A stretch of DNA of 64,000 bases from Ctenosaura bakeri (Eukaryota > Chordata > Lepidosauria > Squamata > Iguanidae): assembly GCA_948474755.1 (NCBI GenBank), contig CAOLHI010001286.1, forward strand, positions 186,001 through 250,000. Direction: 5' to 3'. Of this stretch, positions 55,101 through 59,822 are shown piece by piece. Numbering within the stretch: position 1 is the stretch's first letter; each line of letters opens with the position of its first letter. A program made the position numbers and the translations under genes. Below the pieces are notes generated by a model. That model was not told the DNA's origin. It ran no database searches and was given only the letters and a program-made list of their open reading frames with translations.

Positions 55101-58100
55101 ATTGTGAGTTCCTTCCCACCAGCCTCCTTCTTCTACTCTTGTAACATGGATAATATCTCCTTTTGTAAAAGAAAGTTCATCTTCATTGGTCTGCTGAAAA
55201 TTAAATTTTGCCCTTACCACCAGCTGGTGGTTGCTGTTATCTGTCATATCCTAGAAATGACAAGACCATTGAAATACAAAGGTTTAGGTGCTTTTCAAAA
55301 CAACAATAATTTAAAAAACTTAATCAAAACTAAGCTAATGAGATGTGTACAATAGTCAACATAGCTGCTTCTTTATCTATGTGTATATGCGATTCTAAAT
55401 ATTTAGTCCTTAAAATGTATGCGTTTGTCCCATAATACTTACACCTACAACTTGAATATAACTTTTTTAGATTCATACGCTTGCTGTAGCCCATAGCATG
55501 TTCAAAATTTCTTATGCGCACCATTTAGTAACTGAGTCTCTAAGCACGTGAACTACAGTTTCACCAGCAATTGAACTAAGTCAAAATAACACATGTTGTA
55601 ACCTCGTGTTCCCCATGCACAACAAGTTAAGCTGTTCTACAGCATCTCATAAAAAACACAGTAGGAAAACATGGACCTGATCTGTTTGCAGTACAAAAGT
55701 TCTATGATTCGTTGCCCACAATTGAGCTAACTGATTTCAATAGGCTCAAATGAACTGTACTGTGTTGGATCACCAACTATGGTCCATGAGTATGCAGTAT
55801 CTGAGGGCAGATACTGACTCTCAGAGGATTTTTTCAGTTTCAAAAGTTTTTGCTACTTATAAATGAGAAGGTTTCTATCAAGTATCTGTGAATCTAAGCC
55901 AAGCTTCTACAACAACAACTAAGGAGACCGGAGAGAGATTAAAAATGGGTCAACACTTACCAGACTTCGATACTGGCCTTGAAAAAGTTTTGAAGTTCTG
56001 CTGTGTAAAGATTGGGATCCCAAGGAATCAAACGACTTTATCCTATGAGATGATGGCCTTGCACATACGGAATCACTTCCTAGCCCAATGTCTGAAAATA
56101 TGACCACAAACCAAGAATTTCAGAAAGGACCCATACTTAAGATGCATACCAGACACATACACTTAAACTTGAATTTGTAAAACTGACATGTGGATGTCAC
56201 AGAGAGATGTACATAAAAGTGGAATCCTCTACATTCCTACATGGACATAGATACTAATAATAATGAAACTGAATTTATTCTTTTCCTGATTTGTAAAGCA
56301 GGTGGCATACACAGGGGTGCAATGGCCATCAAAAGAGGGGAAGAAACACAACTGGAGAGGATTTCTGCAGATAAGACAGACTCAAGCATGCAGGACATTT
56401 CCAAGTATCTGCTTCACTTGAATATAATTTCAAAAGAGTAAGAGAAACACCCTCATGCCAAAGCCCAGTTTTCCCCTCAAAATATCCTTTAAATTGTGAA
56501 CATGGAACACCTGCATTTATGTTCTATCCTCACTGCTATGGGGCTCTTAAAACGTGTGAGGATCTGCAGGATATGCATCCACATGTATATTTAAGTTCCT
56601 GATCCCACAAGTGATACACACTGCTTTCATGAGATGATCTTCTCAGCTGCATCAGGCAAACAATTACAGAGGCTGGAGGTTCCCCCTTCCTAAAGTTCCC
56701 TTCCTTTTCATCACCGTCATCATCTTGAGGAATAGAATGCACCAAGAACAACAAACAAGAACGTAAGTGCGAAAATAACTATTTGTCTTATCTCTGAAAC
56801 GATCCTTTTCAATGAAAGAGGGGACAAGCATCCTGAAACATGAGCCCTCTAAGAGGAGCAGTCCTCTAGGGGAAGCAACATAGTCAGTCCTGTTACAGCT
56901 TTGGAGCTTCGAGAAGAACCTATGTGAGTAACTTCTTAACCTATCACCCCAGTAAACAAGAATTGCTACTTTATCAAGTAAAGACAAAGTCAAAGTCAAC
57001 AGCAACAGTCAAACAAGCGAATGACAGAAGGGACACTGTCAGGTAACTCCCAAGTAAGTAGCCCTCAGGGAAGTATTCTGTTTTTCATCCTGATCCTGAA
57101 CAAATTATGAACCAAACATAAATCAATATGAAGCAATCCTCTTTGCTCAAGTACCAGGGTGAGGAAGATGTCTGTCCCCCCTTTCAACGAAAAGGACTGT
57201 CTCAAAGTTAAGAAAAACAGTTCTTTTTCCAGTGAACAGAGGAGGAGCATCCTGAGGCATGGGGTGTATAAAAGTTTCCCTTTGTCAGGTGGGCCAGCTA
57301 GCATTGGAGCAAGAAGGAACTCTCCAAGGTCCACCACCTGCTGAAACACTAATCCCCTGAAGGAACCTTCAGCTGAGGCAAGGGCATCCACTCCATAACG
57401 CCTCACAAGGCAGACATCTTCCACAGTGCTGCGTTGGAAATCTCAAGCAGCTGTCAGTTGGTTGGAAAGGTTTCTGAGGTGGCTGTACTCCTGGAGGAGT
57501 GAGCCTGGACTGGTCCTGGAAGTAGCATTTTCACTGCCTTATAGTAGTCTGTGATACAGCCTCTAATCTACTTGCTGAGTGTGAATGAGGAAATATTTTT
57601 CCTATGAAGCCCTGACTGAAGGACACAAGTAAGGAGTCATACTTCTTGAAGTTGGCCATACTCTTTAAGTAAACCTTGATCATCCACTGGACGTCCAAGG
57701 CGTGCCAGATCCTCTGCTTGGACCAGAAGGGTGACCATACTACCTCCTGCTGCCTGTGGAACTGTAGGTTGACTTTCAGTATGTAGGAAAGATCTAGGCA
57801 TAGCCAGATTGAGTCCAGTGTTATCTGGTACAGTTCTCTTCTTGCTGACAGGGCTCCCAGTATGGAGACTCTTGAGTGCTGATGTGATGGCTATTAACAG
57901 GAACATTCTCCAAGTCAGGTGCTCAAATGATGCCTCCCTAAGGGAGGCATCAAAAGCTCAAAGGGCAGTACTGTATGCACTTTGGGCACCGTGAACCACT
58001 AGAGAGCCAGGAGGAATGACCCCCATTATGAATCTGCAGACACCGAAGGTGTGTCGAGATCTTTTTTGCCCTTCTCTGAAGGAAGGACAGGTGATGGCAA

Positions 58101-59523
58101 TAATCCATCTCTTTATAGTACTCAGTCTTTGCTGGGTACTATAAGCCTTTGCCTACCTCTTCCTGAGGGAACTCAAGAAGCAGGGGCAAAAGACCCTGTA
58201 GAATGCACCTCACATCAGCCACACTTGATTCTGGAGCCCCTCCAGGTTTGGATAGTGGGCCTTCCCTTGTGAATGGGAGGTCCAGCCTCATTAAAAGGGA
58301 GAGGCAATCCACTGCCATGCTGGCTGTCCTAAGTAACATGGTCTTCTTGGTCAAGTTGAAGTAATGAGTATTATTAGGGCATTTTCCATTCTTACTTTTC
58401 TTAGCACTCTAGATAAAGAGTGGTGTTCAGGGATAGGCATATGGAAGTGAAAGAAACAGGAAGAAAATCAAGCGGGGGGAGAGAGAGAGAGAGAGAGAGT
58501 GATAGGAACTAGCTGCTGTTGGAGCAAAGCCAGCAACTAGAACTATGTAAAGGGGTTGCTCCCCCTAGAAGGCTCCTTCATAACAACTTCCTGTTCCTGC
58601 CTGTTGGAGAGCAGGCAGAGACAGTCCATGCTTCAGGATGCTTCTTATCTCTTCCCTGAAAAATTTAAAAAAAAACATTTATGCTTTTCATGATTTTATC
58701 TTTCGATATGTGGGAACTGTACATAGCCTCAATACATCATGCGGAAATGGTATGTGCTGCACAATTCAGGAGATGAATACCTTCAGCTCTCAAACTCAGA
58801 TGAATTATCCACAAGAGATACGTTCTAAGACCCTGTGTGAGTAGCTGAAACCATGGAACTTTATAGCAGATGGCTACTTCCAGTGAAGCCAGAACCTTTT
58901 CCTGTGGCGATGTTGACAGAGCGGCAGTGAATAGGGGCAAGGAGAGGCAGGCAGGCAAGGCGCAGGCTGCAGTCTGCATGGGTGTCACCTGGACACAGGT
59001 GTTTTCTATTTAATATTTTCAGACCATTGATAACTGAAAACACAGATATGGGGGGCTTGGTGTACTAACTTCATTGTGACATCAGTGTTTAGCTATGTAA
59101 CTCGGTCATTTTGGTGATTTTCCTTTCTTTTGATGAGAGTGCATTAACTTAAAAGACAGCTGAGGATTGCCAAGGCCACAGCAACAAATGAAATGCACTG
59201 AAATCTATCAATTCCAACTTAAGTTATTAAAATCTGTATTTGAAATCACAGAACTGTTTGGCTGGGAATACAAACCAAAGCCTTCCCCCCCCAAAAAAAA
59301 AAACAGAACAGTAAGAAAAAGATTAAAAGGAAATTAGATCAAATAAATGTTACTGTTAAGAAAACTGAACACAAGCAAAGAAACAGTTATGGGACCTGAG
59401 CTAAACGCTTTCAAGACTATGAAATGGTTTCTGTTTACCTGCTGTGACTTTATTTAGTGCAACTAAGGAGCTGAGCACCTTGTTGAAGTTCTGTCCTTGA
59501 TACAGATCATTTGCATCAAAGGT
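12915..59523 (-). CDS. ARHGEF7: ARHGEF7 (beta-PIX/COOL-1) gene, 17 coding exons, 5' end outside window
   Basis: Rho guanine-nucleotide exchange factor for Rac1/Cdc42. The family binds PAK through its SH3 domain and GIT proteins through its C terminus, at focal adhesions and synapses. Seventeen exons join on the minus strand with intact GT/AG sites and unbroken phase. Order of domains: end of CH region, linker, SH3 (about residues 6-66 from the internal Met), DH (about 97-275), PH (about 295-405), proline-rich (419-493), basic segment, GIT-binding start, alternative tail. The product is 625 aa from the internal ATG, plus 73 upstream residues. The SH3 N terminus ([16 protein letters not shown]) and the C-terminal SYISHQN identify beta-PIX rather than ARHGEF6. 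No frameshift or premature stop was seen. The first exons, encoding most of the CH domain, are not in the window. Identification rests on remembered family sequence, with exon-by-exon agreement. Confidence 0.97.
13130..14829 (-). other. ARHGEF7: Last intron, 3' part
   Basis: No exon-like match other than the acceptor at 13130-13131. Sequence is unremarkable and AT-rich. Confidence 0.6.
14830..14905 (-). mobile_element. Sauria-type SINE 3' fragment
   Basis: TTGTTGTTGTTGTATGCCTT plus the inverted BovB-like tail (TTTCCAATTTATGGCAACCC) and a remnant of the GGGGTTTTCT motif. The tRNA-like half is missing. Confidence 0.75.
15061..15212 (+). mobile_element. tRNA-derived SINE (AGCTCAGT... type)
   Basis: Degenerate A box (AGCTTAGTAACAGGGCACAT) and B box (ATTGATCCCT), with the body ending CTGCCAGTTTTTACAGAGAC and AATACTGAG. 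It matches the common reptile tRNA-derived SINE that lacks the BovB tail. Confidence 0.7.
15493..16075. mobile_element. Tigger/pogo-like MITE with internal repeats
   Basis: Flanked by TA on both sides. TIRs: left TAGTAGGTCCCCCAT, right (reverse complement) CAGTAGTTCCTAATAT. The interior has (GCC)n near 15563-15576 and diverged direct repeats built on CTGGCCAAAGAAGGAAATGG and CTTGGCCAAGGCAGGAGAT, which produce several overlapping spurious open frames on both strands. Confidence 0.7.
16076..19534 (-). other. ARHGEF7: Last intron, 5' part; 3' UTR-like stretch
   Basis: 17.05-18.7 kb is AT-rich, lacks recognised transposons and ends in an AATAAA motif at 17075-17080. It may be retained as an alternative 3' UTR. 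No coding match was found. Confidence 0.5.
17075..17080 (-). terminator. Possible alternative polyadenylation signal inside the last intron
   Basis: AATAAA on the minus strand at the end of an AT-rich, repeat-free stretch (about 17.08-18.7 kb). It could end a transcript that reads through the donor at 19534, where a TAG follows after three codons. This is inference only. Confidence 0.25.
19535..19624 (-). CDS. ARHGEF7: ARHGEF7 exon: start of GIT-binding region
   Basis: 90 nt encoding (S)[18 protein letters not shown] then [11 protein letters not shown] plus one base. In the family this helix belongs to the region that binds GIT1/GIT2. Acceptor AG at 19625-19626; donor GTAAGTTT below 19535. 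It is the branch point of the known C-terminal alternative splicing. Reading through the donor gives only Ser-Lys-Phe before a TAG at 19524-19526. Confidence 0.96.
19625..21669 (-). other. ARHGEF7: Intron holding one MITE
   Basis: 2.0 kb intron between the GIT-binding and basic-segment exons. It contains the 20201-20590 MITE; otherwise AT-rich with no exon-like match. Confidence 0.7.
20201..20590. mobile_element. Tigger/pogo-like MITE
   Basis: TA target duplication on both sides. TIRs: CAATCATCTCTCCACATTC at left and, reverse-complemented, CAGCTGACTCTCCACGTTTG at right. 390 bp, non-coding, within an intron. Confidence 0.75.
21670..21763 (-). CDS. ARHGEF7: ARHGEF7 exon: basic segment ([14 protein letters not shown])
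   Basis: 94 nt, phase 0 to phase 1: [18 protein letters not shown] then [13 protein letters not shown]. It is a strongly basic stretch followed by acidic residues, with RKPS as a plausible basophilic-kinase site (inference). Acceptor AG at 21764-21765; donor GTATGTAT below 21670. Confidence 0.96.
21764..23775 (-). other. ARHGEF7: Intron with AT minisatellite
   Basis: 2.0 kb. Holds a T/TG-rich tract (22574-22650) followed by a small tandem repeat (22651-22745). No exon-like sequence. Confidence 0.7.
22651..22745. repeat. AT-rich tandem repeat
   Basis: Two copies of a roughly 28-bp unit with ACTATTACAGTATTATTT, then TTATTATTTATT and a third partial copy. Confidence 0.8.
23776..24000 (-). CDS. 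ARHGEF7: ARHGEF7 exon: proline/histidine-rich segment
   Basis: 225 nt, phase 0 both sides, 75 residues rich in Pro, Ser and His, including [48 protein letters not shown] and [17 protein letters not shown]. No folded domain; the PPKTPKP and PAPPLRP runs are candidate SH3-ligand sites. Acceptor AG at 24001-24002; donor GTGAGAAT below 23776. Confidence 0.97.
24001..24657 (-). other. ARHGEF7: Intron, nothing recognised
   Basis: 657 bp between the PH and proline-rich exons; AT-rich, no repeat family seen. Confidence 0.7.
24658..24797 (-). CDS. ARHGEF7: ARHGEF7 exon: PH C-terminal helix
   Basis: 140 nt, phase 1 to phase 0: (G)[19 protein letters not shown] then [20 protein letters not shown] and HSVPSHT. 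The [12 protein letters not shown] segment, with its invariant Trp, is the C-terminal helix of the PH domain. Acceptor AG at 24798-24799; donor GTAAGATG below 24658. Confidence 0.97.
24798..25702 (-). other. ARHGEF7: Intron with a foldback-MITE half
   Basis: 905 bp. A (GAT)n run is at about 25208-25223, and one arm of the CTCAGATGTTGCTGGACTTTA type repeat lies at 25533-25600. Confidence 0.65.
25533..25600. repeat. One arm of reptile foldback MITE
   Basis: Motif CTCAGATGTTGCTGGACTTT then AGTTCCTATCATCCC. It is the same family as 28131-28259, 37144-37215, 46862-46945 and 59731-59822; the second arm is lost. Confidence 0.6.
25703..25781 (-). CDS. ARHGEF7: ARHGEF7 exon: PH domain ([15 protein letters not shown]...)
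   Basis: 79 nt, phase 0 to phase 1, encoding [20 protein letters not shown] then NAFEIS. These are PH-domain strands. Acceptor AG at 25782-25783; donor GTAATGTC below 25703 is atypical at +4/+5. Confidence 0.96.
26062..26178 (-). mobile_element. 5S-rRNA-derived SINE, 3' part (interrupted)
   Basis: The inverted tail (GCCTTCAAGTTGCCTATCAA) and body (GTGAATTTTATAAGG) match the copy at 48556-48765. The element is split by the insertion at 26179-26674 and continues at 26675. Confidence 0.75.
26179..26674. mobile_element. MITE with GCACGAGGC ends nested in a 5S-SINE
   Basis: 496 bp, bounded by 3-bp repeats ATA (26176-26178 and 26675-26677). TIRs: AGCTCTTTCTGCACGAGGC and, reverse-complemented, GGCCGTTTCCGCACGAGGC. 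GC-richer and more CpG-rich than its surroundings. A 3-bp target duplication suggests a PIF/Harbinger-like family. Open frames inside are not gene-like. Confidence 0.75.
26675..26785 (-). mobile_element. 5S-rRNA-derived SINE, 5' part
   Basis: The reverse complement of 5S rRNA is recognisable: GTCTCCCACCCAACTACTAA, CTGACCCTGTACAGCTTCC, AAGATCAGACATGATCTGG. It is degenerate, so this is a 5S-derived SINE and not a functional 5S gene. Confidence 0.8.
26904..26990 (-). CDS. ARHGEF7: ARHGEF7 exon: PH domain ([12 protein letters not shown]...)
   Basis: 87 nt, phase 0 both sides, encoding [20 protein letters not shown] then PRMSGFIYQ: central beta-strands of the PH domain ([13 protein letters not shown]). 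Acceptor AG at 26991-26992 after a T-rich tract; donor GTAAAATA below 26904. Too short to be obvious as an open frame, but an exact family match. Confidence 0.96.
26991..27700 (-). other. ARHGEF7: Intron with a short tandem duplication
   Basis: 710 bp, AT-rich. It contains a 35/36-bp head-to-tail duplication at 27343-27413 and no other repeat. Confidence 0.7.
27343..27413. repeat. Two-copy 35/36-bp tandem duplication
   Basis: The unit starts GACATAATTATGCTAAGATG and ends in TTTTTAAAAA. The two copies differ by a single T, so the duplication is recent. Confidence 0.9.
27701..27847 (-). CDS. ARHGEF7: ARHGEF7 exon: DH-PH junction
   Basis: 147 nt, phase 0 both sides, 49 residues: [49 protein letters not shown]. 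It covers the end of the DH helix bundle and the first PH strands. Acceptor AG at 27848-27849; donor GTATGGCA below 27701. Confidence 0.97.
28131..28259. mobile_element. Foldback MITE (CTAG ends, CCCATCAT core)
   Basis: 129 bp with diverged inverted arms: left CTAGCAATCTTCAACTTGTC... CAGCTCCCATAATCC; right reverse complement CTAGAGGTGGGCAACTCTGG... CAGTTCCCATCATT. Looks hAT-related (inference). Confidence 0.65.
28828..29050 (-). mobile_element. Sauria-type SINE, nearly full length
   Basis: Inverted tail (CATTTCCAACTTATGGCAAC), GATTTTCTAGGCATGATCTG, GAGGCTGAAAGAGTGCAACT, inverted B box TATTCGAACCA, and inverted A-box region CCAACACCCAAACCACTACA. The best-preserved copy in the window. Confidence 0.9.
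30243..30302 (-). CDS. ARHGEF7: ARHGEF7 exon: 60-nt DH exon ([10 protein letters not shown]...)
   Basis: 60 nt, phase 0 on both sides, encoding 20 residues [20 protein letters not shown] from the last DH helix. The acceptor AG (30303-30304) follows an uninterrupted T18 tract and then a (TG)n repeat on the minus strand. Donor GTAAGTAA below 30243. Skipping would keep frame and remove 20 DH residues. Confidence 0.96.
30303..31584 (-). other. ARHGEF7: Intron, apart from the TG/T tract
   Basis: 1.3 kb. A polypurine (minus strand) stretch, T/C-rich on plus, lies at 31494-31537 close after the donor of the previous exon. No exon-like match. Confidence 0.7.
30305..30340. repeat. T18 and (TG)n tract at a 3' splice site
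   Basis: Plus strand A18 (30305-30322), then a C and (CA)8. On the minus strand this is (TG)n-T18-AG immediately before the 60-nt DH exon, so it is that exon's polypyrimidine tract. Confidence 0.95.
31585..31723 (-). CDS. ARHGEF7: ARHGEF7 exon: DH domain CR3
   Basis: 139 nt, phase 2 to phase 0, encoding [46 protein letters not shown]. This is conserved region 3 of the DH domain, the most conserved helix of Dbl proteins. The Leu pair at residues 238-239 (PTLLKEL) is the site used in the family's exchange-dead mutant. Acceptor AG at 31724-31725; donor GTATATAT below 31585 is weaker than the others. Confidence 0.97.
34378..34451. repeat. Near-perfect 74-bp hairpin
   Basis: Two 32-nt arms (TAGTTTGTCTAGATTTTGAA... 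and its inverted copy) differ at one position around a 10-nt loop. It begins with TA and ends with TA. It could be a minimal Tc1/mariner-type MITE or an RNA hairpin source. Confidence 0.85.
35615..36263. mobile_element. TA-flanked MITE with CATACTCATGTGTAA ends
   Basis: TA on both sides. TIRs: CCGTACATACTCATGTGTAA and, reverse-complemented, CCATTTATACTCATGTGTAA. The interior contains three related copies of a TTCTCTGAATAGAGTG block, one inverted. 649 bp, non-coding; family consistent with Tc1/mariner. Confidence 0.75.
36820..36912. mobile_element. Tigger-like MITE end
   Basis: CATCTACATTTTTTGCTATC, GTTCCTGGAACCAAACCTCC and ATGGATACCAAGGGCCCAAT resemble the right end of the 39293-39512 element. 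A left end is probably near 36.4 kb but was not resolved. Confidence 0.5.
37144..37215. repeat. One arm of reptile foldback MITE
   Basis: GTGCAACATCTGGTTCTCCA, GATGCTGGACTGCACTTCTC, and GGCTATGCTGATGG; same family as 28131-28259. Confidence 0.55.
38290..38395. repeat. Reptile LINE-type 3' tail fragment
   Basis: TGTAGGCTGCACTTCTATAC, GCTTACTTGGGAATAAGTCC, and CAGTGACATCAATGAATAG form a dispersed tail motif common in reptile genomes; similar traces are at 48335-48372, 60640-60690 and 61797-61880. Family (CR1/L2-like) uncertain. Confidence 0.5.
39293..39512. mobile_element. Tigger/pogo-like MITE
   Basis: TIRs: CAGTCGGCTCTCCATATCTG and, reverse-complemented, CAGTGGGCCCTCTGCATCTG; followed by TA at the right. 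Interior TTCACAGCTTCAGCCAACCA and TTTTGGTGTCCAGGG fit the Tigger-derived MITE pattern. Confidence 0.75.
40424..40546 (-). CDS. ARHGEF7: ARHGEF7 exon: DH domain, third segment
   Basis: 123 nt encoding [40 protein letters not shown] and a split Ser codon. The [12 protein letters not shown] helix corresponds to DH conserved region 2. Acceptor AG at 40547-40548; donor GTATGTGG below 40424. Confidence 0.97.
40547..41812 (-). other. ARHGEF7: Intron, nothing recognised
   Basis: 1.27 kb between two DH exons. AT-rich, no repeat family identified. Confidence 0.7.
41813..41908 (-). CDS. ARHGEF7: ARHGEF7 exon: DH domain, second segment
   Basis: 96 nt encoding (K)[18 protein letters not shown] then [13 protein letters not shown] plus two bases of the next Lys. 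The NLEEI...FQQ helix is the DH core. Acceptor AG at 41909-41910; donor GTATGTATT below 41813. Confidence 0.97.
41909..42535 (-). other. ARHGEF7: Intron, nothing recognised
   Basis: 627 bp between DH exons; no repeat or exon-like match. Confidence 0.7.
42536..42630 (-). CDS. ARHGEF7: ARHGEF7 exon: DH domain CR1
   Basis: 95 nt encoding [20 protein letters not shown] then [11 protein letters not shown] plus two bases of Lys. This is conserved region 1 of the DH (Dbl-homology) domain, whose ETE(N/x)EY glutamates contact switch regions of Rac/Cdc42 in the family. Acceptor AG at 42631-42632; donor GTAAGTAT below 42536. Confidence 0.96.
42720..43320. mobile_element. Tigger/pogo-like MITE with minisatellite core
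   Basis: 601 bp flanked by TA on both sides. Ends CAGTCCTCCTTCCACATTC and, reverse-complemented, CAGTGGCTCCACCCCTCC. The core (about 42830-43190) has roughly four diverged units of about 100-120 bp with GGCAAAAG, GGGAGGCA and CCCTCCCATTCCCTT. It generates long frames on both strands, up to 238 codons. Confidence 0.75.
46862..46945. repeat. Foldback MITE remnant
   Basis: CCCATCAGCCTCAGCCAGCA, TGGTCAATGGTGAGGGATGG, TGGGAGCTGCAGTCCAACAA: the central palindromic part of the reptile foldback family. Confidence 0.7.
47726..48267. mobile_element. GC-rich MITE with CCCTTTTCGCA ends
   Basis: 542 bp flanked by ATT (47723-47725 and 48268-48270). TIRs: GGCCCTTTTCGCACG and, reverse-complemented, GGCCCTTTTCGCATTG. 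Strikingly GC- and CpG-rich in an AT-rich intron; includes CGCGCGAC and three 39-bp tandem units. TIR and target-site length match the 26179-26674 element; PIF/Harbinger-like by inference. Open frames on both strands are compositional. Confidence 0.8.
48013..48127. repeat. 39-bp tandem repeat, three units
   Basis: Units at 48013-48051, 48052-48090 and 48091-48127 (partial, diverged end). The common core is GGACGCGACAGTCTCCTGCT followed by TCGCGCGAGCGGGGGG in the first two. Confidence 0.95.
48556..48765 (-). mobile_element. 5S-rRNA-derived SINE
   Basis: Inverted tail (TGCCTTCAAGTCACCTATCA), then the reverse complement of 5S rRNA: GGTCTCCCATCCAAGTACTG, ACCAGGGTTGACCC, CTCTAAGATCAGATAG. Same family as the split copy at 26062-26785. 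Confidence 0.85.
49069..49536 (-). mobile_element. Helitron-like non-autonomous element, copy 2
   Basis: Minus strand starts TCTAATATATAAAAGTCAAA and ends with the hairpin CTTGGGCAATGCTGGG, then TTAG next to T. Homologous to 2705-3083, but longer, with an inserted 49105-49185 segment and a local duplication of CCAATCATATGAAGTCTTC (about 49444-49490). Confidence 0.7.
52042..52130 (-). CDS. ARHGEF7: ARHGEF7 exon: SH3-DH linker (EKPVSPKSG...)
   Basis: 89 nt, phase 1 to phase 0, encoding [19 protein letters not shown] then [11 protein letters not shown]. It contains two Ser-Pro motifs (VSPK, KSPP) typical of phosphorylated linkers. The DH domain begins at its end (YYNV|VLQN). Acceptor AG at 52131-52132; donor GTGAGTGA below 52042. 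It is isolated between introns of 9.4 and 2.9 kb. Confidence 0.96.
53142..53240. repeat. Reptile dispersed repeat arm
   Basis: GATCCTGTAGTACCTTTGGG, ACTAAGCGAAAGAAGTTGG, GCATAAGCTTTCATTGACTG, TTTCATCAGATGCAT: the same family as one arm of 7700-7836. Confidence 0.6.
54138..54706. mobile_element. hAT-like MITE with 8-bp target duplication
   Basis: TIRs CAGTGGTGAGCAAAGTGTG and, reverse-complemented, CAGGGGTGAGCAACTGTGG, flanked by ATCTAAAA (54130-54137) and TTCTAAAA (54707-54714). An 8-bp duplication and CAGNGGT ends are hAT hallmarks. 569 bp, non-autonomous. Confidence 0.85.
55049..55250 (-). CDS. ARHGEF7: ARHGEF7 exon: SH3 domain and internal start codon
   Basis: 202 nt encoding Asp-Met and the whole SH3 domain. 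The ATG at 55245-55247 is residue 1 of the short isoform. SH3 hallmarks: RAKFNF, the acidic RT-loop TNEDELSF, the WW pair at residues 43-44, and SNYV at 57-60. In the family this SH3 binds an atypical proline-arginine motif in PAK kinases, and the WW pair is the site commonly mutated to abolish this. Acceptor AG at 55251-55252; donor GTAAGTTT below 55049; ends in phase 1 after SN. Confidence 0.98.
55251..55960 (-). other. ARHGEF7: Intron, nothing recognised
   Basis: 710 bp upstream of the SH3 exon. It could also contain the 5' UTR or promoter of the short (internal Met) transcript, but no promoter element is evident. Confidence 0.6.
55961..56091 (-). CDS. ARHGEF7: ARHGEF7 exon: CH-SH3 linker ([16 protein letters not shown]...)
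   Basis: 131 nt; completes the split Asp codon and then gives 43 residues ending in phase 0 at ...FQGQYRSL. It is a serine-rich linker between CH and SH3 ([19 protein letters not shown]) with several candidate phosphosites. Acceptor AG at 56092-56093, donor GTAAGTG below 55961. It joins directly to GAT-ATG of the SH3 exon, so the long isoform reads SLDMTDN. Confidence 0.96.
56550..58620. repeat. Unclassified probable transposon-derived segment
   Basis: About 2 kb of different composition. Blocks with GAGCATCCTGAGGCATGGGG and CAAGCATCCTGAAACATGAG recur, and the 23-bp palindrome sits at 57929-57951. Open frames of up to 119 codons show no family I recognise. It is probably a decayed large repeat. 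Confidence 0.4.
58478..58500. repeat. (GA)n microsatellite
   Basis: Pure GA dinucleotide run, about 11 units. Confidence 0.9.
58800..59063. mobile_element. Probable Tigger-like MITE remnant
   Basis: GATACGTTCTAAGACCCTGT, GAGTAGCTGAAACCATGGAA at left and AACTGAAAACACAGATATGG, GGGGCTTGGTGTA at right follow the pattern of TA-inserting reptile MITEs. The left end is not resolved. Confidence 0.5.
59439..59523 (-). CDS. ARHGEF7: ARHGEF7 exon: end of CH-domain region ([10 protein letters not shown]...)
   Basis: 85 nt, entering in phase 0 and leaving one base of a split GAC codon. It encodes 28 residues, [11 protein letters not shown] followed by [17 protein letters not shown], which is the C-terminal part of the CH (calponin-homology) module in the long isoform. 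The acceptor is a C-rich tract ending AG next to 59524; the donor is GTAAAC below 59439. Exons encoding the earlier CH residues were looked for up to 64000 and not found. Confidence 0.95.
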
Positions 59524-59648
59524 CTGGGGGGAAAAAAGAAAAATACACACTAAGACACTCCAGAAGGAACAGAAGTTTTTTTAAAAAAATGCTAAAATGT
59601 CTTAAGCTTGTACAAATAGATTATCTCTCCCCGTCCCCCCATTCACTA

Positions 59649-59673
59649 ACACACACACACACACACACACACA
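59649..59673. repeat. (AC)n microsatellite
   Basis: About 12 uninterrupted AC units, 125 bp upstream of the 59439-59523 exon on the minus strand. Confidence 0.9.
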
Positions 59674-59730
59674 GATTCCAGCTTCAATTCAAAGAGCTAG
59701 CAATGGCTTTTAAAGAAGGCTGAGGAATAT

Positions 59731-59822
59731 TAGGCACTCCAGATGCAGTTCTGGCAATTCCCAGCACAGCCAAAGTGAGAAATGATGGGAGATGCAATCT
59801 ATTAACACCTAGAGGACCATGG
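59731..59822. repeat. Foldback MITE remnant
   Basis: Inverted arms CACTCCAGATGCAGTTCTGG, AATTCCCAGCACAGCC and AATGATGGGAGATGCAATC, CACCTAGAGGACC. Same family as 28131-28259. Confidence 0.6.

Larger units (their letters stand above)
56092..59438 (-). other. ARHGEF7: 3.3-kb intron, mostly an unclassified GC-richer segment
   Basis: 56.55-58.6 kb differs from the rest: less AT-rich, no known repeat recognised, containing two related blocks (about 56790-56870 and 57170-57270) and a palindrome. 58.8-59.06 kb resembles a MITE. Confidence 0.5.

Noticed and set aside
57065..57424. 119-codon minus-strand frame in the unclassified segment
   Set aside because: No recognisable motif, and adjacent frames are broken; treated as decayed repeat DNA.
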